Below are positions 1-5,184 of a stretch of DNA of 8,133 bases, in pieces (within the stretch, counting starts at the first letter, position 1; every line of letters begins with the position of its first letter). The stretch comes from Deltaproteobacteria bacterium RIFCSPLOWO2_02_56_12 (GTDB lineage: Bacteria > Desulfobacterota > Binatia > UBA9968), in contig MGRY01000138.1 in the NCBI GenBank assembly GCA_001799045.1, positions 1 through 8,133 on the forward strand, in the 5' to 3' direction. The position numbers and the translations under genes are program-made. The notes under the pieces were generated by a model. That model searched no databases. It had not been told where the DNA came from and saw only the letters and a program-made list of their open reading frames with translations.

Positions 1-103
1 TCAGCCGACGGTTGTTGAACCGTGGCTCCGGCCCTGATTGCTTGACGCGTTCGTCACCGTTTCGAGTCGGCCCGCCAGATCGTACTTTGATCGGTCTTTT
101 CAT
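1..103 (-). CDS. possible partial small basic protein, running off the left edge
   Basis: A minus-strand frame opens with ATG at 103 and stays open for 34 codons to the window edge. It encodes a basic, Arg/Lys/Pro/Gly-rich N-terminus beginning MKRPIKVRSGGPTRNGDERV. I do not recognise the family. Against it, there is no good Shine-Dalgarno (only AATCAAG just before the ATG), and 34 open codons in GC-rich DNA is weak evidence. For it, a reasonable minus-strand promoter lies about 140 bases upstream (245-273), and no other gene explains this edge. It could equally be non-coding. Confidence 0.25.
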   Translation of the reverse strand, partial: MKRPIKVRSGGPTRNGDERVKQSGPEPRFNNRRL

Positions 104-196
104 CTTGATTGTATCCCGGGTAACCTAAAATCTAATGAACTGCCCCATGAAATTTGCCTCTACGTGTCTGTGCGTCTGCGCCTTTGTAACTAGTAA

Positions 197-214
197 ATAG
201 GCTGGTCAGCCTAT
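197..214. repeat. 18-bp inverted repeat, ATAGGCTG-GT-CAGCCTAT
   Basis: Eight-base arms are perfect reverse complements around a two-base centre. As DNA it could be a dimeric repressor site. As RNA it would form a 7-bp stem with a 4-nt loop. It lies about 30 bases downstream of the candidate minus-strand promoter at 245-273. No T-run follows on either strand, so an intrinsic terminator is unlikely. Confidence 0.6.
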
Positions 215-244
215 CACGGTTGGCGATATTCCAGCTTGGCGCCG

Positions 245-273
245 ATTCTATTGTCTTTCCAAAGGCTTAACAA
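245..273 (-). promoter_or_regulatory. candidate sigma70-type promoter reading toward the left edge
   Basis: Read on the minus strand, TTGTTA (268-273, 4 of 6 consensus) is separated by exactly 17 bases from TAGAAT (245-250, 5 of 6). Transcription would start near 238 and run leftwards toward the ATG at 103. It is supported by motif match and spacing only. Confidence 0.35.
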
Positions 274-275
274 GC

Positions 276-319
276 AAAAAAATCGTCACTTAGGCTTTTG
301 TCCCGTTGGGGTAAGGCCT
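276..319 (-). terminator. possible terminator after the 82-residue gene
   Basis: On the minus strand, starting 17 bases after the stop at 336, AGGC-c-TT can pair with AAAGCCT (arms within 292-319), with an inner CCC/GGG pairing. A run of seven T residues (276-282) follows about ten bases after the stem. The bulge and the distance to the T-run make it a weak candidate. Confidence 0.3.
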
Positions 320-335
320 GAAAGGGCAAACCTCT

Positions 336-584
336 CTATTTGTGGTCAGCAATGGCGGATTCCAGAATTTGGCGGAGGGTTTTGAAGTAGCGTTGATGCG
401 TCTTTTGCAGAGCGTCTTCGCTCGCTGCCTCTAACAAAACGACTTCGTGGGCTACCCCTCTGCGGTTCAAATCCAATTCAAGATCAAGCCGTGCGTTCTG
501 AGCTGTGAGCCGCTCAAAGTCCTGGAACCTTTGAAAGGTGACGAGCTGGTCTTCAGGCCGGTTGTACTCGATTAAGAAAATCAT
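336..584 (-). CDS. hypothetical 82-residue protein downstream of the toxin-antitoxin pair
   Basis: Small soluble protein of unknown function. It is predicted alpha/beta: a short hydrophobic strand at residues 1-6 (MIFLIEY), a helix rich in Glu, Arg and Gln at about 17-40, a second strand (EVVLLEA) at 47-53, and a charged helix at 55-80. There is no signal peptide, membrane segment, cysteine or metal motif. The layout resembles small conserved hypothetical proteins I have seen in proteobacterial genomes, but I cannot name a family. ATG at 584 is preceded directly by TTGAGGG; the Shine-Dalgarno-like GAGG sits unusually close, about one base away, so initiation may instead rely on coupling. The gene starts 16 bases after the antitoxin stop on the same strand and is probably its co-transcribed third partner. 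The stop is TAG at 336-338. Confidence 0.7.
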   Translation of the reverse strand: MIFLIEYNRPEDQLVTFQRFQDFERLTAQNARLDLELDLNRRGVAHEVVLLEAASEDALQKTHQRYFKTLRQILESAIADHK

Positions 585-600
585 CCCTCAAGAAAACTGT

Positions 601-915
601 TTATGCTGCGATCTTGCGCAGTATCTCGGGATGCAACTCTGCAACCTTGATGAGCGTCTTTGCCGCTCTACTTGGCTTGCGGCGGCCTTGCTCCCACTGC
701 TCCAGCGTGCGTCTTGAGACCCCGAGCAGCGCCGCGAACTGCGCTTGGGTGAGGCCGGCTTTCAAGCGTGCACGCACAATCGGCGAGCGGGGCTCAACCA
801 CAGACCGTCTACCACCGCCAGACTTTATTTCGCGCACGCCGTCCAGTACTTCCTGCCAAACATCGCGTCCGGCCTCGAACTTGGCAAGCGCGCGGCCGCT
901 GAGTTTTTTACCCAT
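601..915 (-). CDS. XRE/HigA-like antitoxin and transcriptional regulator
   Basis: Antitoxin and autorepressor of the adjacent toxin, 104 residues from the ATG at 915. The N-terminal part (about 1-45) carries a helix AKFEAGRDVWQEVLDGVREI and a basic linker, probably the toxin-binding segment. Residues 50-90 form a Cro/CI-type helix-turn-helix with the classic order GLTQAQFAALLGVSRRTLEQWEQGRRKPSRAA. I prefer ATG 915 over the longer TTG start at 921: AAGGAGG at 925-931 is nine bases from the ATG but only three from the TTG. The chosen start overlaps the end of the toxin gene (908-915), so translation is probably coupled. Toxin-before-antitoxin order and HTH-bearing antitoxins are typical of HigBA and NadS-type systems. 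Its likely operator is the inverted repeat at 1232-1248. Confidence 0.9.
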   Translation of the reverse strand: MGKKLSGRALAKFEAGRDVWQEVLDGVREIKSGGGRRSVVEPRSPIVRARLKAGLTQAQFAALLGVSRRTLEQWEQGRRKPSRAAKTLIKVAELHPEILRKIAA

Positions 916-1222
916 GTTCAAACGCCTCCTTCAGTTGCTTGAGAATATGTGCAGGCACATTTTCCTGCTTGGCTTTGGCATACAGAGTCAGCATCCAGAA
1001 CTCGTTGGGCTGATAACGCGCGAAGTAGATCACGCGCAAGCCGCCACGCTTACCCATGCCCTTGCGTTTCCAACGTAGTTTTCGTACCCCGCCGGAGCCA
1101 GGTATCAGTCTGCCGGCTTCCGGGTTTTCCATCATGAACTGCTGCAGCTCGGCGTACTCATCGTTATCGAGATAAACAGCGAGCACGCGCTCGAAGACCG
1201 CTGACTCGATGAACGTGAACAC
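908..1222 (-). CDS. RelE/HigB-like type II toxin
   Basis: Predicted ribosome-dependent mRNA interferase of the RelE/ParE superfamily, 104 residues, cytoplasmic. The N-terminus MFTFIESAVFERVLAVYLDN, the loop PGSGGVRKLRW (41-51), the basic GMGKRGGLRVIYF (55-67) and the strand WMLTLYAK (76-83) follow the pattern of HigB2-type toxins encoded beside HTH antitoxins. The basic residues around KLRWKRKGMGKRGG would bind mRNA or rRNA. The start is GTG at 1220-1222. It matches the usual family N-terminus, but no Shine-Dalgarno precedes it, and the promoter -10 ends only six bases upstream, so the message is probably leaderless. The gene overlaps the antitoxin start and is expected to be repressed by the toxin-antitoxin complex. 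Family assignment is firm; the exact cleavage target cannot be read from the sequence. Confidence 0.9.
   Translation of the reverse strand: MFTFIESAVFERVLAVYLDNDEYAELQQFMMENPEAGRLIPGSGGVRKLRWKRKGMGKRGGLRVIYFARYQPNEFWMLTLYAKAKQENVPAHILKQLKEAFEHG
925..931 (-). promoter_or_regulatory. ribosome binding site deciding the antitoxin start
   Basis: AAGGAGG on the minus strand lies inside the toxin gene, nine bases before ATG 915. It is the strongest Shine-Dalgarno in the operon, while the toxin has none. This would favour antitoxin over toxin synthesis. Confidence 0.75.
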
Positions 1223-1228
1223 AGGTGT

Positions 1229-1257
1229 ATACTACGCCTCTGGCGTAGCTGTGTCAA
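1229..1257 (-). promoter_or_regulatory. sigma70 promoter of the toxin-antitoxin operon
   Basis: On the minus strand, a perfect -35 TTGACA (1252-1257) is followed after exactly 17 bases by TAGTAT (1229-1234, 5 of 6 consensus). Only six bases separate the -10 from the toxin GTG, so transcription should start at or within a base or two of the start codon. The spacer contains the inverted repeat described separately. Confidence 0.8.
1232..1248. promoter_or_regulatory. probable antitoxin operator, CTACGCC-n3-GGCGTAG
   Basis: Perfect 7-bp arms with a three-base centre cover most of the -35/-10 spacer and the first three bases of the -10. An XRE-family dimer bound here would block RNA polymerase, which is the standard autoregulation of HigBA-like operons. 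The sequence shows the repeat and its position; binding by the neighbouring antitoxin is inference. Confidence 0.7.
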
Positions 1258-1278
1258 CTTCAGTTTGGTTTTCCCAGC

Positions 1279-1950
1279 CTAAGCTTTCGTCTTGTCCGGA
1301 TACCGGCACAGGTCGTTGATTGTGCACTCCGGGCAGCGCGGCTTCTTGGCGAAGCAGACACGGCGGCCGTGGTATTGGAGCAGGTGGCAGAAGCGGACCC
1401 TCTGCTTCTCCGGGACGATGGCCGTTAGATCAAACTCAATCTTGTCCGGGTTGGTGTTGCGCGTAAGTCCTAATCTCTGCGAGAGCCGCATGACGTGGGT
1501 ATCGACGCCGATGGCCTGTCTGCCGAAGGCGTTGCCAAGAAGGATGTTGGCGGTTTTTCTTCCGACGCCGGGAAGGGTCAAGAGATCGTCCAGCTTTCGC
1601 GGCACCTCGCCCTTAAAGCTGCGGACGAGTTCCGCGCAGCAGTTCTTGATCCGCCCGCTCTTGACACGATAGAAGTTAATCCTGCGGATATCCGCGCTGA
1701 GTTGCTCCGGAGGAGCGGAGGCATAGTCTTTGGCATGCCGATACTTGGCAAAGAGTGCGGGCGTAACTTGATTGACGAGATCGTCTCTGGCCTGAGCGGC
1801 CAGGATGAGGGCAATCAGGAGTTCCAGGGGGTTGGAAAAGTCGAGATCGAGCTTGGCGTCAGGGTGGGCGCGATTGAGCTTGGAGGTGATTTTTTTTACC
1901 CTGGCTTTGTCGGCGGGGAATTTGCTTTTTTTTGGTTTGGCCCGAACCAT
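1279..1950 (-). CDS. nth: endonuclease III (DNA glycosylase/AP lyase)
   Basis: Base-excision repair enzyme that removes oxidised pyrimidines and cleaves the abasic site by beta-elimination. It has 223 residues, against about 211 in E. coli Nth. The helix-hairpin-helix LPGVGRKTAN spans residues 126-135, with the catalytic Lys132. The catalytic Asp150 lies in GVDTHVMR (148-154). The 4Fe-4S loop is complete, with Cys199-X6-Cys206-X2-Cys209-X5-Cys215. The first 20 residues are a Lys-rich extension. In the usual SAQ-x-TD motif (about 51-57) this protein reads AAQARDD. The ATG at 1950 has no clear Shine-Dalgarno; a candidate promoter lies at 1967-1996. It is transcribed away from the Rho-N/radical SAM pair, with 62 bases between the two starts, and lies 56 bases upstream of the toxin, which has its own promoter. 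Confidence 0.96.
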   Translation of the reverse strand: MVRAKPKKSKFPADKARVKKITSKLNRAHPDAKLDLDFSNPLELLIALILAAQARDDLVNQVTPALFAKYRHAKDYASAPPEQLSADIRRINFYRVKSGRIKNCCAELVRSFKGEVPRKLDDLLTLPGVGRKTANILLGNAFGRQAIGVDTHVMRLSQRLGLTRNTNPDKIEFDLTAIVPEKQRVRFCHLLQYHGRRVCFAKKPRCPECTINDLCRYPDKTKA

Positions 1951-1966
1951 ATTGTTTTTGCCGCAG

Positions 1967-1996
1967 AGTATGATACCAGTAATGGCAAGATGTCAA
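1967..1996 (-). promoter_or_regulatory. candidate nth promoter in the divergent intergenic region
   Basis: On the minus strand, TTGACA (1991-1996) precedes TATCAT (1970-1975) by 15 bases, with an upstream TG extension. CATACT (1967-1972) at 18 bases is the alternative -10. The -35 sits next to the plus-strand ribosome binding site of the divergent gene, so the two transcription units are packed back to back. No equally good plus-strand promoter was found, though TATGAT at 1969-1974 could serve as its -10. Confidence 0.45.
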
Positions 1997-2003
1997 AGGG
2001 AGG
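1996..2003 (+). promoter_or_regulatory. strong ribosome binding site for the Rho-N/SAP-like gene
   Basis: AAGGGAGG is nine bases before ATG 2013, which fixes that start. Confidence 0.75.
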
Positions 2004-2012
2004 AACCGGCAA

Positions 2013-2414
2013 ATGGACTTAAAAGAGCTTAGAAGAATGACCTTACCCAAATTGAGGGATTTCGCCAAGCAAGAGACGGAGCTTCAAGGTGTCATCGGCA
2101 TGGAGAAGGAGGCCCTGATCCAGGCCATTGCCAAGGCCAAGGGTTTCTCCTATGACCTACCGGCGAAGGATACGAGCGCCATTCGTTCGATCAAGCACGA
2201 TATTCAAGCGCTGCAGAAACAGAAGGCTGAAATCCTGACATCGGCTCCCGACCGTAAAAAGCTCAAACTGGTTCAATCAAAGATCAGAAAGCTGAGACGG
2301 CTGACTCGCCATCTGGCGCGCGAAACCAAAGTAGAGAAAGCCGCCCAAGCGGCTAAGCCCGCGGCGCCGGCGCAACCGAGCGCTCCTGCTGAGACAGCCC
2401 CCGCTGCAGGATAA
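2013..2414 (+). CDS. small Rho-N/SAP-like domain protein with basic coiled coil
   Basis: A 133-residue cytoplasmic protein without an assigned function. Residues 1-43 (MDLKELRRMTLPKLRDFAKQ, then VIGMEKEALIQAIAKAKG) match the helix-turn-helix layout of the Rho N-terminal and SAP-like domains, which bind nucleic acids. Residues 54-107 are a long, strongly basic helix or coiled coil (IRSIKHDIQALQKQKAEIL, then KLKLVQSKIRKLRRLTRHLA). Residues 108-133 are a low-complexity Ala/Pro tail. It lacks the RNA-binding and ATPase domains of true Rho, so it is not the termination factor. It is followed after six bases by the radical SAM gene and is almost certainly co-transcribed with it. Nucleic-acid binding is inferred from the domain; the fold call rests on motif shape only. 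Confidence 0.75.
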   Translation: MDLKELRRMTLPKLRDFAKQETELQGVIGMEKEALIQAIAKAKGFSYDLPAKDTSAIRSIKHDIQALQKQKAEILTSAPDRKKLKLVQSKIRKLRRLTRHLARETKVEKAAQAAKPAAPAQPSAPAETAPAAG

Positions 2415-2420
2415 AATTCC

Positions 2421-3485
2421 ATGAAAGCTCCGCCTCCGCTACGCGGCCGCGGATCTGTAGCGAATCCGAAGAATCGCTTCGAGTCGATCGAGCTGGTTCC
2501 GGAGCCCGCAGAGATCGACCAGGTTTCCTCTCCGTCCACTCAGTTCCATACCGATTCTTCCAAAACCATCATCGCCTACAACGATAGCCCGGATGTCGGC
2601 TTCGACGCCAGCATCAATCCCTATCGCGGCTGCGAACATGGCTGTGTCTACTGTTATGCGCGCCCCACCCACGAATATCTGGGTTTCTCGGCGGGCCTGG
2701 ATTTTGAAACTAAGATCATGGTGAAAGAAAAGGCGCCGGAATTGTTGCGTGAGGAATTGTCCAGTCCTAAATGGGGGCCCAGAGTCCTGGCCATGAGCGG
2801 GGTCACCGATTGCTATCAGCCGATAGAAAAAAGGCTCAAGCTGACACGCCGCTGTCTGGAAGCGTTGTTGGAATTTCGTAATCCGGTGGTGATCGTAACC
2901 AAGAATTTTTTGGTCACCCGCGACATAGATCTTCTTTCCGAGCTGGCGCGCTATCAGTGCGCTGCCGTCTTGATCTCTCTTACCACGTTGGATCAAAGGC
3001 TCTCGGGAGTGATGGAGCCGCGCGCCTCCCGTCCGGATCATAGGCTGGAGGCTATTGCCGCCCTATCCCAGGCGGGTATTCCCGTGGGGTTTCTTTTGGC
3101 CCCCATGATTCCAGCTCTTACGGATGCAGAGGCTCCAGCCATCGTCCAGACGGCAGCGCGCGCCGGGGCGGGCTTCGGCAGCTACGCACCCCTGCGTCTC
3201 CCGCATGCGGTCAAGTCGATTTTTGAGAGCTGGCTCGAGCAGCACTATCCGGAAAAAAAAGAGAAAGTTCTAAACCGCATTCGCGCCATCCGCGGCGGAA
3301 AACTCAACGACCCCAATTTTAACAGCCGGATGAGAGGCGAGGGAATCTTTGCCGAGCAGATGGCCGAGCTTTTCCGGGTAGCCTGCAAAAAAGCGGGGAT
3401 TAGCGAGCAAAGGCCTCGGCTTTCAACAGAACATTTCCGCCGCCCTTCGGGATCTCAGTTAAACCTTTTTCACGCGCAGACTTAA
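2421..3485 (+). CDS. PA0069-family radical SAM protein (spore photoproduct lyase-related)
   Basis: A 354-residue radical SAM enzyme of unknown substrate. The 4Fe-4S/SAM motif is CEHGCVYC, with Cys71, Cys75 and Cys78, embedded in the family signature INPYRGCEHGCVYCYARPTH. Further signatures are SGVTDCYQPIEKRLKLTR (126-143), VTKN (159-162), LTTLDQRLSGVMEPRASRP (187-205), GFLLAPMIPALTD (223-235) and PLRLP (257-261). These fit the PA0069 group, which neighbours spore photoproduct lyase (SplB) in the superfamily; a role in DNA or RNA repair is often suspected but not shown. ATG 2421 has AGGA nine bases upstream (2408-2411), inside the end of the preceding gene. There is no signal peptide or transmembrane segment. 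The C-terminus (about 330-354) is basic. Family assignment is firm; activity is unknown. Confidence 0.92.
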   Translation: MKAPPPLRGRGSVANPKNRFESIELVPEPAEIDQVSSPSTQFHTDSSKTIIAYNDSPDVGFDASINPYRGCEHGCVYCYARPTHEYLGFSAGLDFETKIMVKEKAPELLREELSSPKWGPRVLAMSGVTDCYQPIEKRLKLTRRCLEALLEFRNPVVIVTKNFLVTRDIDLLSELARYQCAAVLISLTTLDQRLSGVMEPRASRPDHRLEAIAALSQAGIPVGFLLAPMIPALTDAEAPAIVQTAARAGAGFGSYAPLRLPHAVKSIFESWLEQHYPEKKEKVLNRIRAIRGGKLNDPNFNSRMRGEGIFAEQMAELFRVACKKAGISEQRPRLSTEHFRRPSGSQLNLFHAQT

Positions 3486-3495
3486 ATTTGAATAG

Positions 3496-3726
3496 GAGTT
3501 AGAAGAGGTGGCTCGGCTTTACGGCGTGATGGATAGACGACTGGCGGAGCAAGAATTCCTTGCCGGCGACTACTCCATTGCCGACATTGCCACCTACCCT
3601 TGGGTCGCCCGCCATGAACGGCATCAGACCAGGCTGGAGGATTTCCCTCATGTCAAGCGCTGGTTCGATTCTATCGGCGCCCGCCCTGCGGTCCAGCGCG
3701 GCATGGCTGTGCCGAAAGCAGGCTGA
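3496..3726 (+). pseudogene. C-terminal remnant of a glutathione S-transferase
   Basis: The frame is open only from 3496; TAG lies in frame at 3493-3495. It encodes the last part of a YfcG/nu-class-like GST: ARLYGVMDRRLAEQEFLAGD, then YSIADIATYPWVARHE with the GST C-domain N-capping box S-I-A-D, then FPHVKRWFDSIGARPAVQRG and a natural-looking end. The whole thioredoxin-fold glutathione-binding domain and the first helices of the C-domain, about 130 residues, are missing. No trace of them appears in the other frames upstream, which are occupied by the intact radical SAM gene ending at 3485. GTG at 3508 with AGGAG (3494-3498) nine bases upstream could still start a 72-residue peptide, so translation is possible, but it could not bind glutathione in the normal way. 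Deletion of the gene's 5' part is the simplest reading. Confidence 0.8.
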
Positions 3727-3753
3727 TTCCCGCCGCTTCTTCCCCAGATACGC

Positions 3754-3776
3754 AGAGCCGACAAGCTCTCTCTTTT
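3754..3776 (+). terminator. possible intrinsic terminator after the GST remnant
   Basis: AGAGC (3754-3758) and GCTCT (3765-3769) form a 5-bp stem with a six-base loop, followed by CTCTTTT. The stem is short, but the site is right: it ends the radical SAM unit just before the candidate MFS promoter. Confidence 0.35.
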
Positions 3777-3800
3777 ACATCCTGATGAATCCCTGATAAT
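3774..3800 (+). promoter_or_regulatory. candidate promoter of the MFS transporter genes
   Basis: TTTACA (3774-3779, 5 of 6) is followed after 15 bases by GATAAT (3795-3800, 5 of 6). Transcription from about 3807 would give a leader of roughly 20 nt before GTG 3829. The spacing is shorter than ideal. Confidence 0.4.
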
Positions 3801-3828
3801 TAGGATAGCTCTTCTAGAAAATACTTAA

Positions 3829-5139
3829 GTGAAGTTGGATTTCGCGCGCGTGCCGGCTCAGGAACAAAGCAAACAAGCCTTTTTCTATGGCTGGTATATC
3901 GTTGGCGTAGGCTTTCTCTCCTACCTCGTCTGCTCCTTCAACCTCTCAAGTACGCTGAGCGTTTTTGTCAAACCTCTCACGGAAGATTTCGGCGTCTCGC
4001 GGGGTATGTTTTCTCTGCTGCGCACCGGAGAAATCCTCATTGGCGGGATTTTGGCCCCTCTTATCGGTCCTCTCGTGGACCGCTATAGCGGCCGGTGGCT
4101 TATGGCAATCGGCGCCCTGGCGGCTGGGGCAGGCTTTCTTTTTTTAAGTCAGGCAAAGGAATTCTGGCAGTTCCTGTTGCTGCGCTGGAGTCTGGTCACT
4201 ATCGGGGGCGCTTTCATGTGCTCTATGGTTGTTACGGTGACGATCTCCCGCTGGTTTATAAGAAAACGGGGGCGGGCCATCGCCATCGCCAGCCTGGGGC
4301 AGGGCATTGCTAAAGTGGGCATACCTCTGCTTGCGGCCTCGCTCTTTGTGTGGCTGGGATGGCGTGAGACCTGGGCTATTTTTGGCATTCTCACGCTGGC
4401 CTTGGTAGTCGGCCCGGCGGTTATTTTTATGCGCCGCAGCCCCGAAGAGATGGGGCTTCAACCTGACGGCGCGCCTGTATCCTACTTCAATGGAGTTCCG
4501 GGAGCAGAGGCCGGGCTCTCTGCTTCGGAGCACCTTGCCGTGGCAGCGGACGTGATCTGGAGCCGCGCCGAGGTCCTGCGTACCCAGGCATTCTGGCTCA
4601 TCGCCGTCACCTTTGGCGTCGCCAACGTTGGGGTAGTAGGCTTGAACCTCCATGTCTTTGCCTACGTGAGCGATATCGGCTACCCAGCGATGGCGGCGGC
4701 CACAGTCCTGAGCATTATTGCATTCACTCAGCTCAGCTCAACGCTACTCTGGGGCTTTCTCAGCGAGCGCGTCGACGTCCGCAAAGCCACGATGCTTATG
4801 TTCTTGATTCAGACACTGGGGCTATCTCTCGTTATCGCCACCACAGGACTTGTGGCCGTCTATGCCGGTTTTTTTATCTACGGTGTTGGGCTGGGAGGGA
4901 GCCAGGTGCTGCAAGAGATTATCTGGGCCAACTACTTCGGGAGGATATCGCTGGGGAGAGTGCGGGGCTTGGGATTTCTCATCACGCAATTCTTCTCGGC
5001 CGGCGGCCCGCCCTTTTTTGGGTTTCTTTTTGATCTAACAAAGAGCTATCTCCTCTCCTTTACTCTCTTCACTCTCGCTCTCGTAATCTCCGCATTCTTA
5101 ATCCTGCTGGCGCGGCCGCCGCAAAAGCAAGCAAAGTAA
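3829..5139 (+). CDS. MFS transporter, monocarboxylate/oxalate-formate-like
   Basis: A 436-residue inner-membrane carrier with 12 predicted transmembrane helices in two six-helix halves (about 20-200 and 250-430). They are separated by a hydrophilic loop at 202-248. The MFS loop 2-3 motif is present as GPLVDRYSGRW (80-90). SRWFIRKRGRAIAIASLGQG (140-159) and LGWRETWAIFG (176-186) are the usual helix 4-5 and 5-6 elements. The second half starts with NLHVFAYVSDIGYP (273-286), a variant of the H-x3-H/DxG motif of organic-acid carriers. The substrate cannot be read; a small carboxylate or sulfonate is a guess. The start is GTG at 3829, without a good Shine-Dalgarno. Another in-frame GTG at 3850 is no better. 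The neighbouring MFS gene begins 45 bases downstream and is a paralogue. Confidence 0.9.
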   Translation: MKLDFARVPAQEQSKQAFFYGWYIVGVGFLSYLVCSFNLSSTLSVFVKPLTEDFGVSRGMFSLLRTGEILIGGILAPLIGPLVDRYSGRWLMAIGALAAGAGFLFLSQAKEFWQFLLLRWSLVTIGGAFMCSMVVTVTISRWFIRKRGRAIAIASLGQGIAKVGIPLLAASLFVWLGWRETWAIFGILTLALVVGPAVIFMRRSPEEMGLQPDGAPVSYFNGVPGAEAGLSASEHLAVAADVIWSRAEVLRTQAFWLIAVTFGVANVGVVGLNLHVFAYVSDIGYPAMAAATVLSIIAFTQLSSTLLWGFLSERVDVRKATMLMFLIQTLGLSLVIATTGLVAVYAGFFIYGVGLGGSQVLQEIIWANYFGRISLGRVRGLGFLITQFFSAGGPPFFGFLFDLTKSYLLSFTLFTLALVISAFLILLARPPQKQAK

Positions 5140-5184
5140 GGTTGTGCCCGGTCCACCTCTCTGCTAAAGACGGGGTTCACTTTT

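Larger units (their letters stand above)
104..335. other. intergenic leader region without a recognisable gene
   Basis: This stretch holds no convincing reading frame. It contains a candidate terminator for the 82-residue gene (276-319), a candidate minus-strand promoter (245-273) and an 18-base near-perfect palindrome (197-214). If the promoter is real, the transcript would carry a leader of about 135 nt including the palindrome before the left-edge frame. Confidence 0.5.

Noticed and set aside
1..80. tRNA-like look at the left edge (7-bp acceptor-like pairing and a TTCAACA loop on the minus strand; TTCGAGT and CCGCCA on the plus strand)
   Set aside because: Neither strand gives an anticodon stem with a seven-base loop, a proper D-arm or a canonical T-loop; arm lengths do not fit a tRNA.
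614..1078. Long plus-strand frame of 154 codons opposite the toxin-antitoxin genes
   Set aside because: Shadow of the two overlapping minus-strand genes; low-complexity Ser/Arg-rich product, no ribosome binding site and no family resemblance.
1232..1248. The inverted repeat as an intrinsic terminator for nth
   Set aside because: No T-run follows the repeat on the minus strand, and it sits exactly within promoter elements, so an operator is the better reading.
1495..2022. Plus-strand frame of 175 codons opposite nth
   Set aside because: The minus strand carries all the catalytic and iron-sulfur motifs of endonuclease III; the opposite frame has no recognisable domain.
2439..3041. Minus-strand frame of 200 codons opposite the radical SAM gene
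   Set aside because: Mirror frame of a clearly real gene with CxxxCxxC and family motifs; no Shine-Dalgarno and no domain.
3781..3800. Short direct repeat CCTGATgAAT / CCTGATaAT
   Set aside because: Imperfect, only two copies, and overlapping the promoter candidate; no support for a mobile-element target duplication or binding-site array.
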